64,000 bases of DNA from Oscillospiraceae bacterium. GTDB lineage: Bacteria > Bacillota > Clostridia > UMGS1840. The stretch's first letter is position 1, and each line of letters opens with the position of its first letter. The position numbers were made by a program, and so were the translations under genes. Under the pieces are notes generated by a model. That model was not told the origin of the DNA. It worked only from the letters and a program-made list of their open reading frames with translations, and did no database searches. Positions 31,344 through 40,700 of this stretch are shown piece by piece. The stretch spans positions 62,001 to 126,000 of the forward strand of contig SVKD01000005.1 of the NCBI GenBank assembly GCA_015068645.1, written 5' to 3'.

Positions 31344-32409
31344 AAAATTTTCATTTATCCGATATTCCAACTGTTGGGAAGATACCACTGTGCTTTTAGA
31401 AGCTCTTCAAATTAAATCGGATGATATCTGCTTATCCATCGCATCTGCCGGTGATAACACATTATCACTTCTTATCTCCCAGCCCAAAAAAGTGTATGCG
31501 CTGGACATCAACAAAACACAGCTATATTGTCTGGAACTGAAAATGGCTTGTTTTAAGGCACTTTCTTACGAAGAAATGTTGGCATTTTTGGGAATCGGCA
31601 CTTGTAACAGAGTTGCTGTTTTTGAAAAATTGATTCCCTATCTTAGCGAAGAAGCAAACAATTTCTTCCGAAAAAACTTGAAAATCATAAAAAAAGGTAT
31701 CATACACGTGGGAAAATTTGAGCGTTTCTTTCATTTATTTCGAAACGTGGTGATTCCTGTTGTGAGCAGTAAGAAAAAACTTGCCCGTTTATCGGAATTA
31801 TCTGACTATCAGGAACAAACAGACTATTATAATCGCTATATCCATACGAAAAGATTCCAATTTCTTTTCAGAATCGTTTTCGGTCATAAATTTTTGGGAA
31901 CTATGGGCAGAGACCGTGATTTTTACCAATATGTGGAAGAAAAAGAAGAAAGCGGAAACGACTTAAAAAAACGGTTTGAATTTGGTATTTCTCACACGAA
32001 AAACCGTACCAATCCCTACCTATGCTATATTGCCAATCAAACTTACCGAGAAAATGCTCTTCCTTTGTATTTGAAAAGAGAACATTTTAATACCATTAAA
32101 AAAAATCTTTTTAAAATCGAAATGATTCACGGAGACTTATCTTCAGTAAACCATCTTCATTTTGACTGTTTCAATTTATCAGATATTTTTGAATATATGA
32201 GCGAAGAAGAATTTTCAGATTGCGAAGAATTGCTTTCAAAAATTTCCAATCCCAATGCACGCCTCTGTTACTGGAATATGCAAAATAAACGGTATTTTAA
32301 GGATTCTTGCTTTCAATTAGAGGAAGAACCCTCTCATCAACTATTTCAAAAGAACCAGGCCTACTTTTACAGAGATTTTAGGCTATACAGAAAGGAATCC
32401 CATGAGTAA
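31312..32409 (+). CDS. DUF3419 / BtaA-like 3-amino-3-carboxypropyl transferase
   Basis: The 365-aa protein has the DUF3419 pattern: FIRYSNCWEDT at the N-terminus, then the SAM-binding loop LSIASAGDNTLSLL and VYALDINKTQLYCLELK (motif II with its acidic residue). GTMGRDRDF occurs in the middle and NLSDIFEYMSEEEF near the end. BtaA moves the 3-amino-3-carboxypropyl group of S-adenosylmethionine to diacylglycerol to make a homoserine lipid. The partner methyltransferase BtaB is absent, so a betaine lipid is not expected. The start overlaps the previous gene by 32 bp; ATG 31321 is an alternative. Confidence 0.8.
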   Translation: MNKMKNNKTNKKFSFIRYSNCWEDTTVLLEALQIKSDDICLSIASAGDNTLSLLISQPKKVYALDINKTQLYCLELKMACFKALSYEEMLAFLGIGTCNRVAVFEKLIPYLSEEANNFFRKNLKIIKKGIIHVGKFERFFHLFRNVVIPVVSSKKKLARLSELSDYQEQTDYYNRYIHTKRFQFLFRIVFGHKFLGTMGRDRDFYQYVEEKEESGNDLKKRFEFGISHTKNRTNPYLCYIANQTYRENALPLYLKREHFNTIKKNLFKIEMIHGDLSSVNHLHFDCFNLSDIFEYMSEEEFSDCEELLSKISNPNARLCYWNMQNKRYFKDSCFQLEEEPSHQLFQKNQAYFYRDFRLYRKESHE

Positions 32410-33859
32410 CATTGTGGACATCTTTTTAAACGCGTGTCAATTACATAGCAAAAAAACAGCAATCATCTATGAAAAAAAAGGAAAAATCATATCCCAAACC
32501 TTTTTGGAGCTACAACAAGATGTATTTGCCACCGTCTGTTATATGAGAAAAAATAAAATACGGCAAGGAGATAAAATCCTTGCCTTTTGTGCGTCCTCTT
32601 ATGAGCTATGCGTTTTTATGTGGGCATCTTTATTGGTGGGAGCCTCCATTATGTATGTAGATATTTTGGCAAAGCAAAAAAGTCTTCGGGAAATTTTCAA
32701 AGAATACACTCCCGATCGGATTTTAGTATGCAATAAAACCAAAGCTCTTCGTTTTTTCTTTCGGGAATTTTCAAAAATCAAGCAAGTAATCAATATTGAT
32801 AAAATCCCAATGAATTCTTTTGATTCCGATAAAATTGCCTTATCCCGAATATCAGAAGATACGTTGGCATTACTGACTATGACCACAGGCTCCACAGGAA
32901 TCCCGAAAGTAGCCTTAAGAAGCCATCAGGACCTGATGCAACAACTGCAATTAATCAAGGACAATACCGTGTTATCCTATCAGAATGAAATGGCTCTGAC
33001 CACTTCATATATTTATGTGTTTGCCAATATGCTCTGCGGCATCACCACCGTGTTACCCCAACTGAATTTAAAGAAACATGAAAAATCGATCAATCAAAGA
33101 TTGGCTCTGTTTTCTCATTTACCCGTTACAATGGCAATCACCACGCCCGATTTTTGTTTCAAAGCAGAAAACCACTTTCCCAACTTAAAACGTCTGTACG
33201 TCGGCGGAGCCATCTTAAATTTGCACGAAGCCAAACAGATTCAGAACAAGTTCCCTGATTCTGAAAATATTGTAATATACGGCTCCACAGAATGCAGTAT
33301 TATGTGCACAATCACACTGAAAGAATTTATTTCTCTGCTATCACAAACAGGACGATCTCCTTTAGGGTATCCCGTAAAAGGAGTAGATGTCCGTTTAACC
33401 GATGAAAACGAAATTATCGTCCATAGTGATGCCCTGCTGGCAGATTATCTTACCCAAGATAAATCCACTAAAACTAACGATGAAAACGGTTTCTTATGGC
33501 ATCATACCAACGATATGGCAATAAAACAAAACGGTGTTTTTTATTTTTTAGGAAAAAGCAAGTATTTTGTGAGCGTAAACAACCAAAAAATATATTCCAA
33601 TGAAATCGAACAGAGGATTATCACAACTCTGGAAGAAATATCCAAATGTGCAGTTTTGCAGCATCAAGAAAAAGTTTACGTGTTTTTAGAAGACTACACC
33701 AAAGAACTTGCCGAAAAAATCGCAAAAATCCTGCGAAAAACTTATCAAATTACAAATTCCGAAGTGGTGCCCATCAAAAAGATTCCGTGCGATGTGAAGC
33801 ACCACACGAAGATTCATTACGAAAAGTTAAAAAAGAGGTTCAAACATGACAGAATATAA
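32402..33859 (+). CDS. AMP-forming acyl/aryl ligase 1
   Basis: The 485-aa protein belongs to the ANL adenylating superfamily. The phosphate-binding loop is MTTGSTGIPKVALRSHQD near 160, IYGSTECSIM near 298 is the A5 motif, and the C-terminal hinge has LGKSKYFVSVNNQKIYSNEI. The last Lys-rich segment could carry the A10 lysine. It activates a carboxylic acid as AMP ester and usually loads it onto CoA or a carrier protein. No carrier protein gene was found in the operon. Overlaps the previous gene by 8 bp and the next by 14 bp. Confidence 0.88.
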   Translation: MSNIVDIFLNACQLHSKKTAIIYEKKGKIISQTFLELQQDVFATVCYMRKNKIRQGDKILAFCASSYELCVFMWASLLVGASIMYVDILAKQKSLREIFKEYTPDRILVCNKTKALRFFFREFSKIKQVINIDKIPMNSFDSDKIALSRISEDTLALLTMTTGSTGIPKVALRSHQDLMQQLQLIKDNTVLSYQNEMALTTSYIYVFANMLCGITTVLPQLNLKKHEKSINQRLALFSHLPVTMAITTPDFCFKAENHFPNLKRLYVGGAILNLHEAKQIQNKFPDSENIVIYGSTECSIMCTITLKEFISLLSQTGRSPLGYPVKGVDVRLTDENEIIVHSDALLADYLTQDKSTKTNDENGFLWHHTNDMAIKQNGVFYFLGKSKYFVSVNNQKIYSNEIEQRIITTLEEISKCAVLQHQEKVYVFLEDYTKELAEKIAKILRKTYQITNSEVVPIKKIPCDVKHHTKIHYEKLKKRFKHDRI

Positions 33860-35267
33860 TATTGATGCTCTTTTAAAACGAGGAAAAGAACAGTTTGGCA
33901 CCAGAAAATATATTTATGAAAAGCATCAGGGAAAATTTGTTGCAAAAAAATACGCCGACTTTGTTTTTGATGTTTATGCCTTTGCTTCCCTGCTCATGGA
34001 AAAAGGATTGTCAGATTGCAACATCGGTTTATACGGCCCCAATTCTTATCTCTATATGGTGGCAGATATTGCTGTGATGGGATATGTAGGTACCTGCGTT
34101 GCAATATCCAAGGAATGGAAATATTACGACTTGGAAAACACCGTTACCAAACTAAAGCTTTCTGCAATACTGTATGATTCTTCCAAAGAAGAAGAAATCC
34201 GTCCTTTAAAAGCTGTCTTTCCGACTGTTTTATTTATTTGTCTGAATGAAATCAAACATCTGAAAGAACAAAGACAATCCCCTGCTCCGAGAAATCCCCA
34301 AGAATGTTCCAAAATCGTCTTTTCTTCAGGTACAACCGGGATTCCCAAGGCAATTATGCTATCCCAACAGAATATGTTTGCCAATTGGGAAAATCTTTAT
34401 AAAAGAGCTCCCCTAAATTGCGAAGATACCTGTTACTTGTTTTTGCCGCTGCATCATGTATATGCGGGAATCAGCGTGTTTTTATATTCGCTCATTACCG
34501 GTATGCAGATATATCTGTGCAGCGATACCCAAAATATCTTCCAAGAAATTCAGCAAATTAGACCAACTGTGTTCTGTGCAGTTCCTTTGATTTATGAAAA
34601 AGCATACAGAATCTGTAAAAGCGAAAATATCCGACCGTCTGACTTATTTGGCGGACGGATGAAATTTTTATTTTCGGGCGGTGCATTTTTTAAGCCTGAA
34701 ATCAGAAAATTTTTAAAAGATGACGGAATCAATCAACTTCACTCCTACGGATTATCTGAAACTTCCTCCATTATTTGCGTGGAATATTCCAATCAGAACG
34801 ATTTTGAATCGGTTGGAACCATATTTGAAAATTTGGACGTAAAAATCAAACATCCTGATGAAAACGGTATTGGGGAAATAACAGTCCGTGGCGAAAATGT
34901 TTTTTTAGGATACTACAGAAAAAATCTCCAAGACACTTTCGATAAAGACGGCTATTTTCACACAGGAGATATCGGCTATATCCAAAACAATAAAATCTAT
35001 CTTTGCGGCAGAAAAAAACGAATGATTTTAATGTCCAACGGCGAAAATGTGTACCCCGATGAAATTGAGGAACTTCTGATGGAACACGAATCCATCAACA
35101 AAGCAAAAGTTTTTGAAAAGGACCATAAAATTGTGGCACAGCTATATGTGAATCAACAAATTAACTGTGAAACAGTAATTCAAACAATTAATCAAAAATT
35201 GCCAAAATACTCTATCATAACAGATTTTGAAATGATTTCCGACAACGTAGATGTAAGATTGAAATAA
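33846..35267 (+). CDS. AMP-forming acyl-CoA ligase 2
   Basis: The 473-aa protein shows the complete ANL motif set: VFSSGTTGIPKAIMLSQQNM near 157, HSYGLSETSS near 299 (A5), GYFHTGDIGYI near 373 (A7) and LCGRKKRMILMSNGENVYPDEI near 385-405 (A8 hinge, quoted in part elsewhere). The pattern SGTTGIPKA with HHVYAG is most like fatty acyl-CoA or long-chain ligases. It is clearly related to but divergent from the gene before it, so the two probably activate different acids. Last gene of the operon; a terminator follows at 35316. Confidence 0.9.
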   Translation: MTEYNIDALLKRGKEQFGTRKYIYEKHQGKFVAKKYADFVFDVYAFASLLMEKGLSDCNIGLYGPNSYLYMVADIAVMGYVGTCVAISKEWKYYDLENTVTKLKLSAILYDSSKEEEIRPLKAVFPTVLFICLNEIKHLKEQRQSPAPRNPQECSKIVFSSGTTGIPKAIMLSQQNMFANWENLYKRAPLNCEDTCYLFLPLHHVYAGISVFLYSLITGMQIYLCSDTQNIFQEIQQIRPTVFCAVPLIYEKAYRICKSENIRPSDLFGGRMKFLFSGGAFFKPEIRKFLKDDGINQLHSYGLSETSSIICVEYSNQNDFESVGTIFENLDVKIKHPDENGIGEITVRGENVFLGYYRKNLQDTFDKDGYFHTGDIGYIQNNKIYLCGRKKRMILMSNGENVYPDEIEELLMEHESINKAKVFEKDHKIVAQLYVNQQINCETVIQTINQKLPKYSIITDFEMISDNVDVRLK

Positions 35268-35315
35268 ACAATACTCTTTGTGAACCACGCGACTATCGCA
35301 TGGTTTTCATGATAC

Positions 35316-35349
35316 AAAAAAGGCACAGGAAACAAGTTCCTGTGCCTTT
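35316..35349 (+). terminator. Bidirectional terminator between operons
   Basis: AAAGGCACAGGAA pairs with TTCCTGTGCCTTT around CAAG. It ends both the plus-strand eight-gene operon and the minus-strand genes at 35371 onwards. Confidence 0.85.
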
Positions 35350-35370
35350 CGTTTGATAGAACAACTATCC

Positions 35371-35532
35371 CTAGATCTGAGAGCCTTCGTCTAAAAGAGC
35401 CATGTTGTAAGTGGTGGTGATTTTACCATTGGAAGTAGTTACAACTGCGGTTTCTAACGGATTTTCGTAAGCAATTGCTTCATTTGCTTCGATAGAAACG
35501 AATTCTAAAGAAGGGCAAGTATATTTTTTCAT
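35371..35532 (-). CDS. 53-aa peptide gene downstream of a secreted protein
   Basis: A short open frame starts at ATG 35532 with a strong AGGAGG site 10 bp upstream and reads MKKYTCPSLEFVSIEANEAI and 33 more residues, ending LLDEGSQI. It has no signal peptide or membrane segment. The N-terminal MKKY-x-x-P-x-L/M-E-x-V form is one I associate with short clostridial peptides of unknown function, some of them near peptide-modification genes. It lies 22 bp after the stop of the 603-aa secreted protein and before a shared terminator, so the two are probably one transcript. The C-terminal half, rich in Thr, Asn and Ser, could be a core region, but no modification enzyme is adjacent. Confidence 0.7.
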   Translation of the reverse strand: MKKYTCPSLEFVSIEANEAIAYENPLETAVVTTSNGKITTTYNMALLDEGSQI

Positions 35533-35554
35533 ATCTGGTTATCCTCCTTTAAAA

Positions 35555-37366
35555 TTATTCAACAGTTACAGTTGCTTCTTCGCTGTAGTTATCACCAACG
35601 AAGAATTTGTATTCTTTCACACCTGCGGAAACGCCTTCTAAAACGATTTCAAAGGTACCGTCCCATTCACCAAAGGTGAAGGTGGTGGTGCCGCCGTTAC
35701 CGTCAGAAACGATATCACCAGGTCTTGCACCATAGTATTTCTGTGCTCTGGTGCCGGTTTTATTGGTAGTAAATTCTACGCCGTATGCTAAATCCATCCA
35801 TTCAGCGCCGATTCTACCACCCATAGTGATGGTGTTGCCTACAGCTGTTGCAGCAACAACATCATTGAGGAAGGAATCAACAATGGGAGCAACGGGTTTT
35901 AAGTTTTCAACATTGAACTGCCAATTGTATGCAGGTAAAGATACTAAAGAACCGGTTTTTGCCATTTTGATTTTGGTAATCAAGGTATCGCCTGCACCGG
36001 TGTTTTTAAAGGTAATGGTATTTGCACCTGCTCTTAAGAAGATGATTTCCATATCCTGATTGCCAACACCGTGTTCACCCTGATGCAGTTCGTTCCAACC
36101 TACACGGCCAGCCTGCTGGTTAATAACGCCGTAGAAACCGGTATCACTTTCCACAGTCATCTGTGCCTGGGTATCATAAGAAAACTGAATCTGAGTTACA
36201 TATAAACCTGCTGCGGGAGCAGTTAAGGTAACATCAACAGATCCGTTAGGACCAATTGCAACACCAGATGCACCATAATCGGTGTAGGGATGCTGAGCAT
36301 TAGAATAATTACCAGACAGAGTCAGTTCGGAAATGCTGGAGGGAGCCAGCGGAATTTCAGCAGTTACCTGATCTAAGTAATCCAGACCATTATTTTCCAA
36401 AGCGGTAATGGTAAGGGTTGCAGTGTCATCGCTGATGTTTAAGGTGTTTGCACCTTTTAACAGATAGATGTAACCGGTTTCACCAGCTTCCAATTCTGCA
36501 ACAGAACCGATTTCGGAAGTTACAGTAACAGCTTTGTCAGAAGATACTTCATATACACCTGCTAAGTCAGCAGTGTAAGAGGTAGTTCCGGGAGTAGTGG
36601 TGGGAACATCAGGAGTCGGTTCAGGTTCTGCAACATAAGGAACTACTTTCAGCGCTTTCATTGCCATCTGAGGTAACCAAAGATCATTTGCAGTAAACGG
36701 ATAAGTAGTACCAAATCTGGTAGTCTGAACAATCGCATCGGAACTTCCGATATTTGTGAGGGTAATGGTCTGTTCGCCGGCTTTTAAATAAACGATTTCA
36801 GGATCTCCTTTGTTGGAACCATCAGCCCATGCAGAAGAAGATGAACCTCTAAGCAGAATATCTGCATAGAAACCGGTATCGGAAGTCACTCTGATAGTAC
36901 CGCCTTCTGTACCGGAAAGGTAGGGATAGTAGATACCTGCACCCTGATTCGCTGTATGGGTCAAGGTAACTGATTGACCGGGAGTCAAATAAATTGCATC
37001 ATTAGAGGTCACATCATGGGTATCTTTGGTTCCGCTGATCAGTACATTCGGAATGTTAACCTGATCATAGAATGCTTTACCGTTGTCTTCCAGAGCGGTA
37101 ATGGTTAAATTAGCACCGTTGCTAACCTGTACTTCGTTTGCGCCTTTTACCAGGAAGGTATAGCCGGTTACGCCTGCTGCTAATTCTGTAACAGAACCAG
37201 CTTCGGTAGTTACAGTAGTAGCTTTGTCAGCAGTTACCGCATACACACCTGCATAAGGAGCATTGTTTGAAGATACTGCTCCAGCTGCGCTTACTGCAAC
37301 AGTCTGAACCAGTACACAGCTTAACATCATAACGATTGCTAAGCCGAGGCTTAAAAGCTTTTTCAT
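35555..37366 (-). CDS. Secreted modular beta-sandwich protein (603 aa)
   Basis: The signal peptide (1-27, cut after VSA) is followed by two copies of a module of about 90 residues. It starts AGVYAVTADKATTVT in the first copy and AGVYEVSSDKAVTVT in the second, and continues with a GYxxLxKGAN strand and the LTITALENNG phrase. Each is followed by a carbohydrate-binding-like sandwich (YLTPGQSVTLTH; ADILLRGSSSS). The phrase TSDTGFYADI and its relatives recur. A C-terminal domain of about 100 residues follows. No catalytic motif is visible, so it is probably a surface adhesin or glycan-binding protein. It is a smaller relative of the protein encoded at 37755-42077, and the strong identity of the first 100 residues suggests recent duplication. 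Confidence 0.75.
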   Translation of the reverse strand: MKKLLSLGLAIVMMLSCVLVQTVAVSAAGAVSSNNAPYAGVYAVTADKATTVTTEAGSVTELAAGVTGYTFLVKGANEVQVSNGANLTITALEDNGKAFYDQVNIPNVLISGTKDTHDVTSNDAIYLTPGQSVTLTHTANQGAGIYYPYLSGTEGGTIRVTSDTGFYADILLRGSSSSAWADGSNKGDPEIVYLKAGEQTITLTNIGSSDAIVQTTRFGTTYPFTANDLWLPQMAMKALKVVPYVAEPEPTPDVPTTTPGTTSYTADLAGVYEVSSDKAVTVTSEIGSVAELEAGETGYIYLLKGANTLNISDDTATLTITALENNGLDYLDQVTAEIPLAPSSISELTLSGNYSNAQHPYTDYGASGVAIGPNGSVDVTLTAPAAGLYVTQIQFSYDTQAQMTVESDTGFYGVINQQAGRVGWNELHQGEHGVGNQDMEIIFLRAGANTITFKNTGAGDTLITKIKMAKTGSLVSLPAYNWQFNVENLKPVAPIVDSFLNDVVAATAVGNTITMGGRIGAEWMDLAYGVEFTTNKTGTRAQKYYGARPGDIVSDGNGGTTTFTFGEWDGTFEIVLEGVSAGVKEYKFFVGDNYSEEATVTVE

Positions 37367-37466
37367 TTTGCTTTCATCCTTTCTTTTTTTGTTTATATTT
37401 TTTGTTTTTTTTTTGCAAAATAACTATACTATTATATATAGATATGCGTATGGATATTCCAATGTT

Positions 37467-37495
37467 ATCTTATCATTTTTTTGAAAAAAAGTCAA
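37467..37495 (-). promoter_or_regulatory. Promoter of the 603-aa gene
   Basis: On the minus strand TTGACT (37490-37495) and TAAGAT (37467-37472), 17 bp apart. The rest of the 390-bp gap contains A/T-rich sequence and the terminator at 37692. Confidence 0.6.
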
Positions 37496-37691
37496 TTCAC
37501 AGTCAGGACATCTTCCTTTGTAAAAAGTCTTAATTTGAAAAATACAAACAATATCCCTATGCTCTTTCATTATAGATTACCAAATAAAAATCATATTTTA
37601 TCTGGTCTTATCACGAAGCCGATTTTAGTATTTGTTTATCGTAAAATGGTATATTTTAATTGTCAATGATAGTTGTTTGCCCTACTTCAAA

Positions 37692-37728
37692 AAAATATGG
37701 CAGAGAAGAAATTTCTCTGCCATATTTT
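37692..37728 (-). terminator. Terminator of the 1440-aa gene
   Basis: AAAATATGGCAGAG and CTCTGCCATATTTT pair around AAGAAATTT, 27 bp after the stop at 37755. Confidence 0.85.
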
Positions 37729-37754
37729 AAGGTATCCTAATTCAATGATACAGA

Positions 37755-40700
37755 TTAGAATACGGGTTTTAAGCCGTCAAAGCTATCCCAGATAAATACT
37801 TTAATCTGGTCGCCTGCTTCGGGGATGTAATCATATAAAGTAGCTTCAACAGGTACATAGGTACCAACAGCTTCTTCATATTCTAAGTATCCTTCGCCCA
37901 TCATGTATAACGGACCGGCTTCTGTGTAAACTGCAACTAATACAGTGGTGTCCACTTCGTTCCAGTCACCAACCTGAACGGTGTATACCAAGTTACCGGA
38001 ACCGTCATCAGATGCGGAAATCATATTTTTAGCGAAGTCGTATGCAAATTTAACGTCTTCGTAAGTTTCGTATGCACCGGATTCCAGCATAGCGCAGTTT
38101 AATAATGCGTTGTATGCATATTCAGGATAGATGAAGTCAGTTTCAGGAGTAACGGTGATGTCAGATGTTAACACATCGTTAAATTCTGCTAATGCTGCTT
38201 TGATATCTGCGGTAGTTTCTGCAGACTGCATAGCTGCTAAGAACATATCCTGACGGGTTAAGGTGGTGAATTCGAAGCTGTGAACATGAGTCATCATCTC
38301 GGTAGCGGTACCTGCATCTTCGTTTTCAGTCAGAGTAAAGGTCATGGTATAATCACCAGCCGGTAAGTATACTTTATCGGGAGTGATGGTTACACTTGCA
38401 GCTTCGTTTTCGTTTCCGAAGTAAGGCAGTTCGCCATCTAACATAACGATATCTTCATTTACGCCATCAGACAGAGTGATTACAACGCTAGGAGTCAGCG
38501 GTACAGTACCGGTCATAACAATACCATAGTAATCATCTGCAGGGATAGTTACATTGTACTGATAGGTGATGGTATCTGCAGTAGAATTGTTGGTGTTTGC
38601 TACATGAATACCCATGTAGTTATTTCTTGTGGTGTATTCAGAAATCTGGGTTAAATCATCGGATGCACCGATGTAGTCAAATGCCTGAATAAATGTGCCG
38701 GGTAACACTTTGGAAGTATCTTCCACATATTCTAAGGAAACACCTTTTAAATATACCCAGCCAGGACCGTCGTTACGAACCCAAACGGAGTTCACACCTT
38801 CTTTTAAGGTGATGTATCCGCCGGTAGAGTTAACGTAGTTATCGGGAGTCAGGGAATGTTCGGTAGTTCCTTTGGAATCAATGGTTTCCACGGAAATGGT
38901 GGTAGCCTCACCATAAGATGCTGCCAAAGTGGTAATCTGGTAAGTACCTGCTACTTTTGCAGTTACTTCAAATCTCTGCCATTCACCTTCCCGTAACTGA
39001 GTACCGTGACCGGAACCAATGGGGGGAGTAGTAGTGCTGTAGAAATGGAAGTCATAACCCATACCGCCTTCAGTTAAGGTGTCGGTATAAGGATTGATGG
39101 TAATCGGTCTGGGAGGAGTCAGCTTACAATCGTCAATGGTAACAGTAGCTTTTTCTTCCTCGGTTAACAGCTTGAATTCCACGCTACGTAATACATGGTG
39201 AGTATCACCTGCGGTGATTTCAATATGGTTGATACCTTCTTTTAAGTATACATACTGATAGTTTCCTTCAGCATCGGTTGCTCTCCAAGCACCTTCATCC
39301 TTAACAACATCGGTTGCCAGAGATGCACGGTAACCGTCATCAGCATCGGTATCGATGGTAACGATGGGGAGATTTGCAGGATCGGTAGTACCACCGATTT
39401 TCGCCTGTACTCTATAGATACCGGGATGATAAACCTGCAGTTCGTATTTTACAATAGAGCCTGCACCCTGAACGATGGTATCACCGTTGTTGTCATATTG
39501 GTACTGATACCAATAACCGGAAGAATCGGTCATATCTTTCATGGGGCTTAAGCTCATTTCGAAGGGATCTTCGGGAATGATATTCACGTTTTCTCTCTGG
39601 CTTAAGTAATCGTCAGAGTTGTTTAACTGATAGAAGGAAGCACTAACAAATTCAGTACCGGGTTCACCGGATGCAGTAATAATGTTATCGCCTTCTGCTA
39701 AATAGATATACTGTACGGGAGCTTTTTCTGCAGAGAACTCTACATAATCGCCGGTCGCAGTTTGTAAATGTAAAACGCCGGTATACTCAGCTTCCACTAA
39801 GTACATACCTGCTTCGGGAGCAGTAACGGTGTAGTTCACCCAAATACCGTCAGACAGGTTCATACCTGCATCGGTGTAGGGCGGATAATATCCGATAGAA
39901 GTGTAGGTATTCGCTTTAGTAACACCGTAAGTCCAGGGATTTGCTGCTTTATCCCAATCGGGCCAGCCAACAATAGAACCGGTCCAGCCTTCCGGCCAGG
40001 TGCTTTCGGTATCGTCAGCAGTACCAACATACTGGAAGTATTCTTCGTTGTTTTCTAAGGGTAAAATATCAAATTCGTTGAGTACAATACCGCCGGGCCC
40101 TGCATTATAAACAGTCAGCTCATTGTTACCTTCCTGCAGATAGATGAAATCATCATAGCCGTTGTTGTAGCTCCAATTAGCGGAATTCCATGCACCTTGA
40201 GGAGCGATATTGTACTGTGCATAATAGTCCACGCCATCAACCTGATTAATCAGCTGCAAGGAAGCGGTGGTGTTACTTGCCTGACCGTAACGAACCAGTG
40301 CAACATAGGTGCCATCAGCAGGAATATTATTTAAGGTATAGGTTGCAAAAGAACCTGCTGGGAGATAGATTGCATCGGCAACACCTTTGGTAATCACATT
40401 GCCGGTTTCATCTTTGGCACCCCAGTCGGTACCCAGTAATTCCATACCTTCATCGGAGCTCATGTTGGGAGCAAAGCCTTCGATAAATAAAGCTTCAGCA
40501 TCATAATTGTAGTCGGGATGATTTTCAACCACACCGTCCCAACCTTCAGGGAAGTAACCGTAGTCGATTACCGGAGCATCGCCAATGTATGGTTTTAAGT
40601 TTTCCAGATTGGTCTGAGATGCTAAGTTAGCATTACCCATAATTGCTGCGGTACTGTTAAAGTTAATGTTAGCTAAAATAGTGGGGTTTTCGCTGGTGTT

